A DNA stretch of 64,000 nucleotides from Caldisericia bacterium (GCA_017999835.1 JAGNLA010000007.1:1-64000); one strand, 5' to 3'. Counted from the first letter of the stretch, positions 1-8,231 are shown. Numbers and translations are program-made. Notes: generated by a model from the sequence alone, not told the origin.

Positions 1-2
1 AT

Positions 3-95
3 TATGTCTGGAAGTACAATCACAGAAAAGAACCTACATCGTATCAAGTGAGATTGTTGTTGAAAATGTTGATTAACAGGAGTAATATGGTCTAA
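3..95 (+). CDS. Tail of an unidentified protein, possibly IS1595/ISXO2-like transposase (partial, runs off left edge)
   Basis: An open frame enters from the window's left edge and stops at 93-95. It reads YVWKYNHRKEP followed by a basic, leucine-rich end. A conserved Tyr-Val then aromatic/Arg-Asn-x-Arg pattern of this kind occurs near the C-terminus of IS1595/ISXO2-like transposases, so a transposase remnant is possible. Only about 30 residues are visible, which is too few for a firm assignment. The stretch is AT-rich like the decayed gene that follows and its stop overlaps that gene's likely start at 87. Confidence 0.25.
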   Translation, partial: YVWKYNHRKEPTSYQVRLLLKMLINRSNMV

Positions 96-948
96 GTTGG
101 TGGCTGAGGGTGAGAATTACCCAATAATTATCCAATCTCAGTTTGCGAATCAATTATTGAATTATGTTGTTACTCAATTTTATCATTCTTTTGTTTATTT
201 GAATGGCTTGTGCAAGAAATTGGTCAAGATTATTTGTCATTATTAAAACAACAAGGAATTGTGAATAATGACAATATTAATGAATATCTTTTCTTATTAG
301 GCAAAAGACCTAAATTTAATAAACAGAGTTTTTTAAAAAAAAATTATAAACAAAATAAATAGATCTAAAGTAAATCAAGAATTACAATCTGCGACCATTC
401 TGAACTTAAAAGATACAACAAAATTAATAATAAAGCATATTTCAAATAAAAATTTTTCATCTACAAGATTAACAAAGAATGAAGCGTTAAATGAATATTA
501 TGACGCATTTAATAGATTTGATCATTTGTCAACCGTAAGAAATTTTATCACACATGGTTCACCTTTTAGGTTAAGCCAACAAGTATTGGATAGAAGAGGT
601 GAAATTGATGATGTAAAACTAAATAATTACCTAGAAAACTTTATAGGGCAGACTTATGTGCATGTTGACGAACCAGGTATCCATCTAAATGGACATATGG
701 TATCCGAAGACGCTTGTTTAAGTTTAGCGTATGAAGTATCAAAATCTACTATAGATGTAATGAAGAAAATATTCCAAGTTTGTTACGGTGATAAACCTTA
801 TGGAGATGGTTGGAAATTGCATTGTCTTGATTATGTTGATTTATTAAGAAATTCTGGGCTAAGAGTAGGTTATTCTTTGAATTCATTATTAAAAAGAGAT
901 TTCCCTGAGAAATTTACACAATCCTCTCCTCCATCATCATCCCAATGA
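87..948 (+). pseudogene. Frameshifted HEPN-domain-like gene (probable ribonuclease-toxin-type remnant)
   Basis: A CAGGAG ribosome site (77-82) precedes ATG 87, but a continuous protein is only recovered with three frame changes. The first is next to the start (about 90), the second is in a T-rich run near 200, and the third is at the T/A homopolymers near 320. The pieces read MSKLVAEGENYP, then FEWLVQEIGQDY, then the long last frame containing RNFITHG at 538-558. R-x4-H followed by Gly is the signature of HEPN RNases of the MAE_28990/RiboL-PSP kind. The last ~10 codons are antisense to the helicase 3' end, so the natural C-terminus seems lost at a junction near 905-915. Base composition is far more AT-rich than the rest of the window. 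The HEPN call rests on one motif plus a helical, charged look. Indels could also be assembly errors. Confidence 0.5.
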
Positions 949-3184
949 GTTTTCTCGTCTTTTCCTTGGTTCCGGCTTCGGTTTCTCCTGCAGGGCCGAT
1001 GCATGCAGGGCAGCCGTCTGCGCAGCCACAACGGTCAAGCGTTTCCAGCGCCATGGCAAGCGCCTGGCTGCCAAGGTCGAAGATATGCTGCGAGAGTCCG
1101 ACTCCGCCAGCGTTTGTCTCGTAGATGAAAATCGTCGGCCTGCCAAAGTGAGGTGACTTCACCTGCACGTGGAGGCTCAGGTCGCGCGGGTCGCACATCA
1201 GCGGCAACGGCAGGATGCCGATTAGCAGGTTCCCAAGCCCCTTGAGCGCGTTGGCAAGGTCGTTCGGGCTGGACTCGTTTACAATGCGCTGGGAGACCAC
1301 AAGCCACCATGACGTTGTGTCCATCGGTCTTTCTGGCAGGCGCACCTCGCCAAAGCCCAGGTTTTCGTGCGTGTTCATCTTAATTTTTTTGAAAAGTGTT
1401 GTGATGGCAGTGACCGACACCTCACCAAAACCGGAAGAGTAGGCTGGGATGTCGTTTCTGCCAAGCTCATCAAGCACCGACAGGTTGACTTCAAGGTTGG
1501 CATCGGTGTAATAATCAACATTAACGCGTCTGACAAACGCTTTTCTGGCTTCAAAATCCAGCTTGTCGACATGGTAGCTCACACCTTCGTGGATGTAGAC
1601 TGCCTGGTCATGAACCAGCATTGGCGCGCCGAAAAGGTCGACCTCGCCAATCGTCCTGATGTTTGGCGCATCGGTGGTGTCCATGATTACGACATTTTCC
1701 TTGGCTGCGTTGCGAAGCGACACTTCATCAGCCGGATAAACCTCTGTCATCCAGAACCATTTGCCATTTGCGTGGTTTACCACGCCGTGGCTTTCGAGGT
1801 GTTCAAGGACAGGCGTAATCTCGGCTCTGCCAAACATCTCGCCGTCAACAAATGGCAGCTCGAAAGCCGCGCACTTGATGTGGCTGACCATGATGTAGAG
1901 ATTGTCAGGGTTTATAAGGCCTGACTCAGGTGGCGATGTCAGCAGGAACTTTGGGTTCTGGGCTATATATTGATCGAGAGGACTGCCTGAAAGAATAAGA
2001 ATTCCAAGGCTGGACTGCTGTTTCCTGCCTGCTCTGCCCATCTGCTGCCGCAAGGATGCGATGGTTCCAGGGTATCCGGCGACAATGGCAGCTTCGAGCC
2101 TGCCGATGTCGATGCCAAGCTCGAGGGCGTTGGTTGAAACCACACCCAGAATCCTGCCATCACGAAGACCCTTTTCGATCTCCCTGCGTTCAAGTGGCAG
2201 GTAACCACCGCGATAACCCCTGATGCTTTCAGGGCTGATGCCGTTTGACCTTGCGTCGTCCTTGAGAAGGCGAAGAATATTTTCAACGGTTGTTCTGGCT
2301 CTGGCAAAAACGATTGTCTGGATGCCGTTTTTTATGAGTTCTGTGGCAAACTTCCTTGCTTCAAACATCACAGACCTTCGAAGCCGAAGCTGTGGCTCAA
2401 CAATTGGTGGATTGTAGACCACAAGATATTTGTCGCCTCTTGGGGAGCCGTCCTCACTGATGACCGTTACGTCGTCTTCAATCAGGTTTGATGCCAGTTC
2501 ACCAGGATTTTTGATTGTGGCGCTTGACATGATAAAAACTGGGTGGGAGCCGTAAAAAGTGCAAATTCGCCTGAGTCTTCGAACGAGGTTTGCCATATGC
2601 GATCCAAAAACTCCTCGGTATTGATGGAGTTCGTCGATTACTACATATTTCAGGTTTTCAAACAGGTTTATCCATTTTGTATGCTGCGGGAGAATGGCAG
2701 AATGGAGCATGTCCGGGTTTGTAAGTATTATAGAGCCTTCGTTTCTTAATACCTGTCTGGCTGAAACTGGGGTGTCACCGTCGTAGGTGTGCATCTTGAC
2801 TGGCAAGCCTGAGGCATCGATGAGTTCCTGCAATCCAGCAGATTGGTCAGCCGAAAGTGCTTTCGTGGGGTAGAGGTACAGCGCCCGTGCAGATGGATTT
2901 TCGGCAATCTCAGAAAGCACTGGAATGTTGAAGCAGAGAGTCTTGCCTGAGGCTGTAGGGGTCGCAATGACCGTATTTTTCTTTGACAAGGCTGCCTCAA
3001 TGGCTTGTGCCTGGTGTATATATAATTCATTAATGCTCAGCTTCTCTAAAGCTGAGCGAAGATTGTGTGAAATATGATCAGGTATGGGCAGGAATGACCC
3101 GTTTTTCCCAGAAAAATGTATAATGGTTGCGTCATCTTTTGCTGATCGGTTGAAAATTTTGCTCACCAATTCTTCAATTGTCAT
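914..3184 (-). CDS. DEAD/DEAH-box helicase with C-terminal DUF1998 zinc/iron cysteine cluster (MrfA/YprA type)
   Basis: The 756-residue protein has all SF2 helicase motifs: ATPTASGKT (Walker A, ~residues 73-81), DELH box in VIDELHQYRG, SSAT, the helicase-C motif TNALELGIDIG and QQMGRAGR. The C-terminal DUF1998 region ends in the cluster CGCADGCPACIG, with four closely spaced Cys. This architecture is that of B. subtilis MrfA (YprA), a 3'-5' DNA helicase in excision repair of mitomycin-type damage. The exonuclease partner MrfB is not visible in this window. Start ATG 3184 lies only 7 nt after a -10 box, suggesting a leaderless mRNA. The 3' end converges with the decayed HEPN gene, overlapping 35 nt. 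Confidence 0.9.
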   Translation of the reverse strand: MTIEELVSKIFNRSAKDDATIIHFSGKNGSFLPIPDHISHNLRSALEKLSINELYIHQAQAIEAALSKKNTVIATPTASGKTLCFNIPVLSEIAENPSARALYLYPTKALSADQSAGLQELIDASGLPVKMHTYDGDTPVSARQVLRNEGSIILTNPDMLHSAILPQHTKWINLFENLKYVVIDELHQYRGVFGSHMANLVRRLRRICTFYGSHPVFIMSSATIKNPGELASNLIEDDVTVISEDGSPRGDKYLVVYNPPIVEPQLRLRRSVMFEARKFATELIKNGIQTIVFARARTTVENILRLLKDDARSNGISPESIRGYRGGYLPLERREIEKGLRDGRILGVVSTNALELGIDIGRLEAAIVAGYPGTIASLRQQMGRAGRKQQSSLGILILSGSPLDQYIAQNPKFLLTSPPESGLINPDNLYIMVSHIKCAAFELPFVDGEMFGRAEITPVLEHLESHGVVNHANGKWFWMTEVYPADEVSLRNAAKENVVIMDTTDAPNIRTIGEVDLFGAPMLVHDQAVYIHEGVSYHVDKLDFEARKAFVRRVNVDYYTDANLEVNLSVLDELGRNDIPAYSSGFGEVSVTAITTLFKKIKMNTHENLGFGEVRLPERPMDTTSWWLVVSQRIVNESSPNDLANALKGLGNLLIGILPLPLMCDPRDLSLHVQVKSPHFGRPTIFIYETNAGGVGLSQHIFDLGSQALAMALETLDRCGCADGCPACIGPAGETEAGTKEKTRKLIGMMMEERIV

Positions 3185-3191
3185 GAGAATT

Positions 3192-3219
3192 ATTCTAGCA
3201 ATTACAGTTGTTTAGTCAA
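3192..3219 (-). promoter_or_regulatory. Sigma-70-type promoter of the helicase gene
   Basis: On the minus strand TTGACT (3219-3214), a 16-nt spacer and TAGAAT (3197-3192) are followed by 7 nt and then ATG 3184. The expected transcription start falls at or next to the start codon, with no ribosome site between. Confidence 0.6.
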
Positions 3220-3284
3220 TTTTTACGATTTTAACTAAATCTTTCTATTCACAAACCACACTAATTATCTAAAATAACAAAATA

Positions 3285-3302
3285 GTGTTCAAAGATGAAC
3301 AC
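3285..3302. promoter_or_regulatory. 18-bp inverted repeat in the rpsA leader
   Basis: GTGTTCA-AAGA-TGAACAC has perfect 7-bp arms and a 4-nt loop, and sits 30 nt before the S1 start codon. It may be an operator or an RNA stem for autoregulation of S1. The role is inferred from position only. Confidence 0.45.
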
Positions 3303-3331
3303 GTAAAAGAATGTCGAGGTAAGGAAAACCA

Positions 3332-4657
3332 ATGTGGGAAATGGATCAGACAAATTTTGAAAACGGCACGCACGCTCAGCCGGGGCAGATGTCAGCAAGC
3401 GAACAGAGCGATCACGCTCAGATGAAATCAGCACTTGATTTCGATCTCAAGGCACTTGACCGCAATCAGCTCATCGAAGCTTTTGTAGTCAAAGTGATGG
3501 ATGACGGTCTTTTGGTCGATATCGGCCAGAAGTCAGAAGGCTTCATCCCAAGAGCAGAGATTGAAACGCACGGAGAGCCACTCTCCAAGCTCTACAAAAC
3601 AGGCGACAAGGTCTCCTGCAAAGTAGTCAAGACTTCCGATGACGAGGGTAACATTATCCTCTCAAAGAAGAGAGCGGATTTCGAACTCATCTGGGACAAG
3701 CTGGCAGAGCTCAAGGACAAGGGCGAGATCATCGAAACACAGGGAAGAAAAGCCGTCAAGGGCGGAATCCTTGTCGATGTTGGCGTAACCGCTTTCGTAC
3801 CAAGGTCCATGATTGACCTCAATCGCAATACAGATCCGGCAAAATGGGTTGGAAAACTCATGAAAGTCAGGGTTATCGAAGTAGAAAAACCAACTCGCCG
3901 TGTTGTCTGCTCACAGAAGGAAATTCTAGAGAGCGAACGTGACAGAAGGCGCAAAGAGTTCATTGACCAGCTCCAAGTCGGCGAAATATACGAAGGCACC
4001 GTTGTTGGCCTCGTCGAATTCGGCGCATTTGTAGAACTGGGTGAAGGCGTTGAAGGTCTGATCCACCTTTCAGAGCTCACATGGGGTTCAAGAAAGACTC
4101 CACAGGAAGTACTCAAAAAGAAGCAGAAAGTTAACGTAAAGGTTATCAAGAAGTCTGACGATGAAGGCAGAATCAGCCTTTCACTCCGCCAGGCTCAGCC
4201 ACATCCGTGGGATCTCGTTCCTTACAAGTACTCTGTCGGCGACGTTGTCGAAGGCACAGTGACAAGGCTGCTCAAGTTCGGTGCAGTCATCGAACTCGAA
4301 GAAGGCGTCTCAGGACTCCTCCACATCTCCCAGGTTGCACACCACAGGGTCGAGCGCATTGACACCGAAATTCACGAAGGTCAGAAGGTTCAGTGTAAAA
4401 TTATCGACATCCGTGTACCAGAAAGAAAAATCCGTCTCTCAATCAAGGCCACCCTTCCGGCACCGGAACGCCAGCCAAGATTTAGAAGACAGGAACAGAC
4501 CGAGTCCGAGGAAGACCAGTATCTGCGCGAGTTTGCCAGAGAAGGTTCAGACAGGTCAGTCCGAGTCATGTCCGAGTCAGACCTTGAGCGTGAGAACATC
4601 AACGTTTTGAAGGCTGATTACGACGATCTCGAAAAAGAGCTCGAAGAAAATAATTGA
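3332..4657 (+). CDS. rpsA: 30S ribosomal protein S1, four S1 domains
   Basis: The 441-residue protein contains four S1 RNA-binding (OB-fold) repeats, roughly residues 45-115, 128-197, 215-285 and 300-372. Each has the usual pattern of Gly-Phe-x-Val then a Gly-Leu-hydrophobic turn, for example GLIHLSEL and GLLHISQV. The N-terminal ~40 residues and the C-terminal ~65 residues are charged and low in hydrophobics. Four repeats match the shorter S1 of Firmicutes-like bacteria rather than the six of Proteobacteria. It binds mRNA during initiation on the 30S subunit. Start ATG 3332 has the purine-rich site GAGGTAAGGA upstream. A lipoprotein cyclophilin follows after 29 nt, so the two are likely cotranscribed. 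Confidence 0.93.
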   Translation: MWEMDQTNFENGTHAQPGQMSASEQSDHAQMKSALDFDLKALDRNQLIEAFVVKVMDDGLLVDIGQKSEGFIPRAEIETHGEPLSKLYKTGDKVSCKVVKTSDDEGNIILSKKRADFELIWDKLAELKDKGEIIETQGRKAVKGGILVDVGVTAFVPRSMIDLNRNTDPAKWVGKLMKVRVIEVEKPTRRVVCSQKEILESERDRRRKEFIDQLQVGEIYEGTVVGLVEFGAFVELGEGVEGLIHLSELTWGSRKTPQEVLKKKQKVNVKVIKKSDDEGRISLSLRQAQPHPWDLVPYKYSVGDVVEGTVTRLLKFGAVIELEEGVSGLLHISQVAHHRVERIDTEIHEGQKVQCKIIDIRVPERKIRLSIKATLPAPERQPRFRRQEQTESEEDQYLREFAREGSDRSVRVMSESDLERENINVLKADYDDLEKELEENN

Positions 4658-4686
4658 TTTTAGTAACAAAATTGAAAGGAACTAAA

Positions 4687-5400
4687 ATGAAAAAGTACAT
4701 ATCAATGTTTGTTGCACTTCTCCTTGTTGTTGGCATGGTAACCATTTTTGCTGCTTGCGGTGAAAAGAAGGAAGAAACTCCAGCAACCGAAACCACAACC
4801 TCAACAGAAACCACCACAACCGAAACAAAGACAGAAGAACCAAAGACCGAAGAAACCAAAGAAGAGCCAAAGGCAGAAGAAAAGGCCGAAGAAACACCGG
4901 CAACAGGCGATTTCCTTGCCACAGTGGTTTTTGAAACAAACTATGGAAACTACGAAATTGGCCTTTACAAGGACACACCGGTTGCCTCGAACAACATGAT
5001 CGAAAAGGCAAAAGCCGGTTTCTACAACAACCTTACTTTCCACCGCGTCATTTCAGATTTCATGATTCAGGGTGGAGATCCTAAAGGCGATGGCACAGGT
5101 GGCGGAAACATGCAGATGGATCCAAAGCCAGCCGGAAACACCAACAAAAAAGGCGCAATTTCAATGGCATCATCAAGCCAGACGAACCCGCTCGAGCACC
5201 AGTCAGACTGCCAATTCTTCATCAACACAGGCGACAACCTTCGCCTCGACAGCGACTACGGCTTTGTTGCATTTGGCGAAGTGACCTCTGGTTGGGAAAC
5301 AATAGAAAAAATTGCCTCAGTACCAGTAGGACCAGGCATGGAAACAACCCCGTCAGTTCCACTTGAAAAAGTCATCATCACAAAAGCCTACGTAAAATAA
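4687..5400 (+). CDS. Cyclophilin-type peptidyl-prolyl isomerase, lipoprotein (copy 1)
   Basis: This 237-residue protein has a signal peptide ending in a lipobox-like IFAAC (Cys ~22). A ~50-residue Glu/Thr/Lys-rich linker follows, then a cyclophilin domain from ~residue 78. Active-site residues equivalent to CypA Arg55, Phe60, Met61 and Gln63 are in FHRVISDFMIQGGD, and QFFIN supplies the Phe113 region. It should isomerise X-Pro bonds outside the cytoplasmic membrane, tethered by lipid. Start ATG 4687 is preferred over an in-frame upstream TTG because it has GAAAGGA upstream and begins the signal peptide. It is the first of four cyclophilin genes in a row. A strong terminator follows. Confidence 0.9.
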   Translation: MKKYISMFVALLLVVGMVTIFAACGEKKEETPATETTTSTETTTTETKTEEPKTEETKEEPKAEEKAEETPATGDFLATVVFETNYGNYEIGLYKDTPVASNNMIEKAKAGFYNNLTFHRVISDFMIQGGDPKGDGTGGGNMQMDPKPAGNTNKKGAISMASSSQTNPLEHQSDCQFFINTGDNLRLDSDYGFVAFGEVTSGWETIEKIASVPVGPGMETTPSVPLEKVIITKAYVK

Positions 5401-5413
5401 ATTGAGAAAAAGA

Positions 5414-5458
5414 CAAAAACCGCAATGACTGCTATAATGGCTGGCGTTGCGGTTTTTG
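5414..5458 (+). terminator. Rho-independent terminator after the first cyclophilin
   Basis: Arms CAAAAACCGCAA (5414-5425) and TTGCGGTTTTTG (5447-5458) pair perfectly over 12 bp and end in a T run. The long loop holds a TATAAT (5433-5438) that could serve the next gene. Confidence 0.65.
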
Positions 5459-5479
5459 CATTTTAGGAGGAACAAGAAA

Positions 5480-5968
5480 ATGGCAGAAGAAAAAGTTGTG
5501 GTTTTTGAAACCAATCATGGAACCTACGAAGTTGCACTCAACTCTGACACACCGGTTGCCACAGGCAACATGCTAAAAAAGGTTGAAGCAGGATTTTACA
5601 ACAACCTCACCTTCCATCGCGTGGTCAATGGTTTTGTCATCCAGGGTGGTGACCCGCAAGGCACAGGCATGGGTGGCGGAGAGATGAAGATGGATCCAAT
5701 CGGCAAGAACTCAAACCTCAAGGGAACAATTGCCATGGCATCCGGTTCCAGAAATAAACCGATCACCGACCAGTCTGATGCTCAGTTTTTCATCAACACA
5801 GCCGACAACGTCAGACTCGACGATTACGGTTTTGTTGCGTTCGGAAAGGTGACCAAGGGTTACGAAGTCATCGAAAAAATTGAAAATGTGAAATGCGTCA
5901 GGGGCAATGATGGAGCAATGTCTTCTCCGGTTGAAAAGGTCATAATCACAAAAGCCTGGGTCAAGTAG
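5480..5968 (+). CDS. Cyclophilin-type peptidyl-prolyl isomerase, cytoplasmic (copy 2)
   Basis: A 162-residue single-domain cyclophilin with no signal peptide, so it is probably cytoplasmic. It has FHRVVNGFVIQGGD (Arg, Phe and Gln catalytic positions kept; the usual Met is Val), AQFFINTADN and FVAFGKV. It is close in sequence to copies 1 and 3, consistent with tandem duplication and loss of the export signal. Start ATG 5480 follows a perfect AGGAGG. It ends 69 nt before copy 3. The protein is about the usual length for short bacterial PpiB. Confidence 0.92.
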   Translation: MAEEKVVVFETNHGTYEVALNSDTPVATGNMLKKVEAGFYNNLTFHRVVNGFVIQGGDPQGTGMGGGEMKMDPIGKNSNLKGTIAMASGSRNKPITDQSDAQFFINTADNVRLDDYGFVAFGKVTKGYEVIEKIENVKCVRGNDGAMSSPVEKVIITKAWVK

Positions 5969-5984
5969 GATTACCTTTTACTGC

Positions 5985-6012
5985 TTGAATTTGCAATCGT
6001 TTTGGATAATTT
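5985..6012 (+). promoter_or_regulatory. Possible promoter before cyclophilin copy 3
   Basis: TTGAAT, a 16-nt spacer and TAATTT lie 26 nt before ATG 6038. The match is only moderate. Confidence 0.3.
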
Positions 6013-6037
6013 ATCCGTAGCACATGGAGGTTTTGAT

Positions 6038-6739
6038 ATGAAGAAAACATTGGCATTCGTGTTGATGGCAACAATGATAATGGGTTTTGTTTCCTGCGGT
6101 TCGTCTGAACCAACCACGCTTGTGGGCGAATCAGCCGACAAGGTCAACAAAGTCGGCCCGGCTTTCTCTGACATCACCATCGAAAAGCAGGATGACACCG
6201 CAAACAAACCAACCGATACAACAAACCAGGAAAAACCAAAAAAAGACGATTCACTGGCAAGAACCATAGTTTTTGAAACAAACATGGGCACCTTCGAAGT
6301 TTCGCTGTTTGCTGAAACTCCAATCGCATCAGGGAACATGATCGACAAGGTCAAGTCTGGTTTCTACAACAACCTTATTTTCCATAGGGTCATTGATGGC
6401 TTTATGATTCAAGGTGGAGATCCAGACGGCACAGGAGCTGGTGGCGGTTCCATGGCATTGGATGAAATGCAAATAACTACGATGAACAAAAAAGGAACCA
6501 TCTCGATGGCTTCATCCCAGGCTGGTGTTAACCAGTCCGACTGCCAATTCTTCATCAATACGGCTGACAACACGGCTGGACTTGATCCTCAAGGATTTGT
6601 AGCTTTTGGTCAGGTAACAAAAGGCTATGACGTTGTCGATAAAATTCAAAAAGTTCCTGTTGGCCCAAATCCGGGTAATCCACAAGAAATCTCATCTCCA
6701 AAAGAAAAAGTTTACATCATCAAAGCCGATGTCAAATAA
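6038..6739 (+). CDS. Cyclophilin-type peptidyl-prolyl isomerase, lipoprotein (copy 3)
   Basis: A 233-residue protein. Its signal peptide ends in GFVSC (lipobox Cys ~20), followed by a ~50-residue polar linker and a cyclophilin domain from ~75. The catalytic stretch FHRVIDGFMIQGGD keeps Arg, Phe, Met and Gln, and CQFFINTADN and FVAFGQV are present. It should act as a lipid-anchored prolyl isomerase outside the membrane. ATG 6038 has GGAGG 8 nt upstream; an earlier in-frame TTG has no such site. Its 3' end overlaps copy 4 by 11 nt, so translation of the two is probably coupled. Confidence 0.9.
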   Translation: MKKTLAFVLMATMIMGFVSCGSSEPTTLVGESADKVNKVGPAFSDITIEKQDDTANKPTDTTNQEKPKKDDSLARTIVFETNMGTFEVSLFAETPIASGNMIDKVKSGFYNNLIFHRVIDGFMIQGGDPDGTGAGGGSMALDEMQITTMNKKGTISMASSQAGVNQSDCQFFINTADNTAGLDPQGFVAFGQVTKGYDVVDKIQKVPVGPNPGNPQEISSPKEKVYIIKADVK

Positions 6740-7325
6740 TAAACCCCTTTTTTGCATTTTGGCTTCAGTTGTTTTGCTTGCCTCGTGCAATCTGACGTCG
6801 GAATTGCAAAATGAGAAACCGGACGAGTCGCCAAAGATTGTGTTTAACACAACCGAAGGATCGTTTACGATCCAGCTATACACAAGAAACGCGCCAAAAA
6901 CATGTGCCCAATTTGTTGAGTGGTGCAAAGGCGTAAAGCAGAACGACAATAACGTCATGCCAATTTACCAGGGTTTGAACTTCTACAACATCGAACCGGA
7001 TTTTTTCATCCAGACCGGCGACCCTTTCAACACTGGAATGGGCGAGCAGAAATACATCATACCGTATGAAAAAACCTACAAAACCTCAAACCGTGGCTGT
7101 GTTTTTCTTCCAAACGGTGGAGTGGCGGTGAATTCCTCAATTTTCTGCGTTCTTTTAAAATCCAACCCAAAACTTGGCGAAAAATACACCGTTTTTGGAG
7201 AGGTCACCCAGGGACTTGAGATTTGCGATCTAATCAGCAGAGTCCCATATAATCAGAAAGAAACGCCGAATATCAAATCTCCAATAAATCCTGTTAAGAT
7301 CATTTCTGTGGACGTAAAAGAATAG
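6729..7325 (+). CDS. Divergent cyclophilin-like lipoprotein lacking the catalytic arginine (copy 4)
   Basis: A 198-residue protein starting inside the end of copy 3. The signal peptide ends in LLASC (lipobox), then a short linker leads to a cyclophilin-like domain. The active-site segment reads NFYNIEPDFFIQTGD where the paralogues read TFHRVISDFMIQGGD. The Arg55 equivalent is Asn, the Met61 equivalent is Ile, and the QFFIN segment is replaced by SIFCVLL. Isomerase activity is therefore doubtful, and a binding or chaperone role is more likely. The fold signature (GEVTQGLEI near the end) is still clear. A terminator follows at 7346. Confidence 0.8.
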   Translation: MSNNKPLFCILASVVLLASCNLTSELQNEKPDESPKIVFNTTEGSFTIQLYTRNAPKTCAQFVEWCKGVKQNDNNVMPIYQGLNFYNIEPDFFIQTGDPFNTGMGEQKYIIPYEKTYKTSNRGCVFLPNGGVAVNSSIFCVLLKSNPKLGEKYTVFGEVTQGLEICDLISRVPYNQKETPNIKSPINPVKIISVDVKE

Positions 7326-7345
7326 AAATAATCTGAACCCTTGAT

Positions 7346-7385
7346 ATGGCCAGGTTGAATAAACTCAACTCTGGCCATTTTTATT
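7346..7385 (+). terminator. Rho-independent terminator after the cyclophilin cluster
   Basis: ATGGCCAG-GTTGA pairs with TCAAC-T-CTGGCCAT around a 6-nt loop, with one bulge. It is followed by TTTTATTTT. Confidence 0.75.
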
Positions 7386-7405
7386 TTGAAAGGTTGCGCA
7401 AAGAA

Positions 7406-8176
7406 ATGAAGGCAAATGTATATTTCTTCTCAGGTTCCGGAAACACCAAACATCTGACAAATCAGCTTAGAGAACAGCTAAAGAAACTCTCTGTCGACTG
7501 TAATGTTTTTGATTTCAAAACTTCTCCTCCAACGCCAGATGACTGCGATTTTTTTGGCATCTGTTTTCCTGTGTATTGCTGGTCACCGCAGTGGTTGATT
7601 GTGCAATGGATTCGTAGTTTGCCCGATCTTGCAGGCAAAAAGTGTTTCATTTTTGAAAACTACGCAGGCCAGCCAGCAAACGCAACCAGAAGGCTCTGGC
7701 TGGAGCTTAAAAAGAAAAATGCAGATGTTGTCGCCATCGGCTCAACAATGGCTCCGGAAACCTGGACCTTTGCCCGTTCAGAAAAGCATATGCCGCTGCT
7801 GGACAAGAAGTACTTGGAAACCACAGATAAAATTGACATTCCCAGGTTTGCTCAACACATAATCAACGCGGTAGCTGGCAAAGACGCGCCAGACAAGGTG
7901 AAACCATACAAATGGTCATGGTTTGACATGATCGTTCCGTTTTATACAAAGCCAATGATGGGCATTTCGTATGGCATCAAAATTGACAGGTCAAAGTGCA
8001 TAAAATGTGGCTTATGCGTTGGCAACTGCCCATCTGGGGCATTGACAATGATTGATTATCCCGAGTACAAAAAACCGTGTGCCGCCTGTTATGGCTGCAT
8101 CAACATCTGTCCGACAGATGCCATAAATTCCTTTGGAACCAAAGGAAAAGTAAGGTATCGGAAAGTGATTGTCTGA
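7406..8176 (+). CDS. EFR1-type flavodoxin/ferredoxin fusion protein
   Basis: A 256-residue fusion. The N-terminal half is flavodoxin-like, with the phosphate-binding loop SGSGNTKH near residues 9-16. The C-terminal part has two [4Fe-4S] motifs, CIKCGLCVGNCPSG and CAACYGCINICPTD, each a Cx2Cx2Cx3C pattern. The order flavodoxin then two clusters is that of the EFR1 ferredoxin family of anaerobes, which probably shuttles electrons between FMN and iron-sulfur partners. Start ATG 7406 is chosen because the flavodoxin strand begins there; the upstream in-frame ATG lies inside a terminator. The ribosome site (AAAGG, 7389-7393) is weak and distant. No redox partner is adjacent. Confidence 0.85.
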   Translation: MKANVYFFSGSGNTKHLTNQLREQLKKLSVDCNVFDFKTSPPTPDDCDFFGICFPVYCWSPQWLIVQWIRSLPDLAGKKCFIFENYAGQPANATRRLWLELKKKNADVVAIGSTMAPETWTFARSEKHMPLLDKKYLETTDKIDIPRFAQHIINAVAGKDAPDKVKPYKWSWFDMIVPFYTKPMMGISYGIKIDRSKCIKCGLCVGNCPSGALTMIDYPEYKKPCAACYGCINICPTDAINSFGTKGKVRYRKVIV

Positions 8177-8184
8177 TTCCAATT

Positions 8185-8216
8185 AAAAAAAGGCTGGGGT
8201 TTACCCAGCCTTTTTT
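8185..8216. terminator. Bidirectional terminator
   Basis: AAAAAAGGCTGGG and CCCAGCCTTTTTT form a 13-bp stem flanked by A and T runs. It serves the convergent ferredoxin and decarboxylase genes. Confidence 0.85.
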
Positions 8217-8231
8217 ATTAGGTGCTTGAAT

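Noticed and set aside
1367-1924. 185-codon plus-strand frame inside mrfA
   Set aside because: Antisense to a well-supported helicase; composition mirrors the helicase codons and no motif is present.
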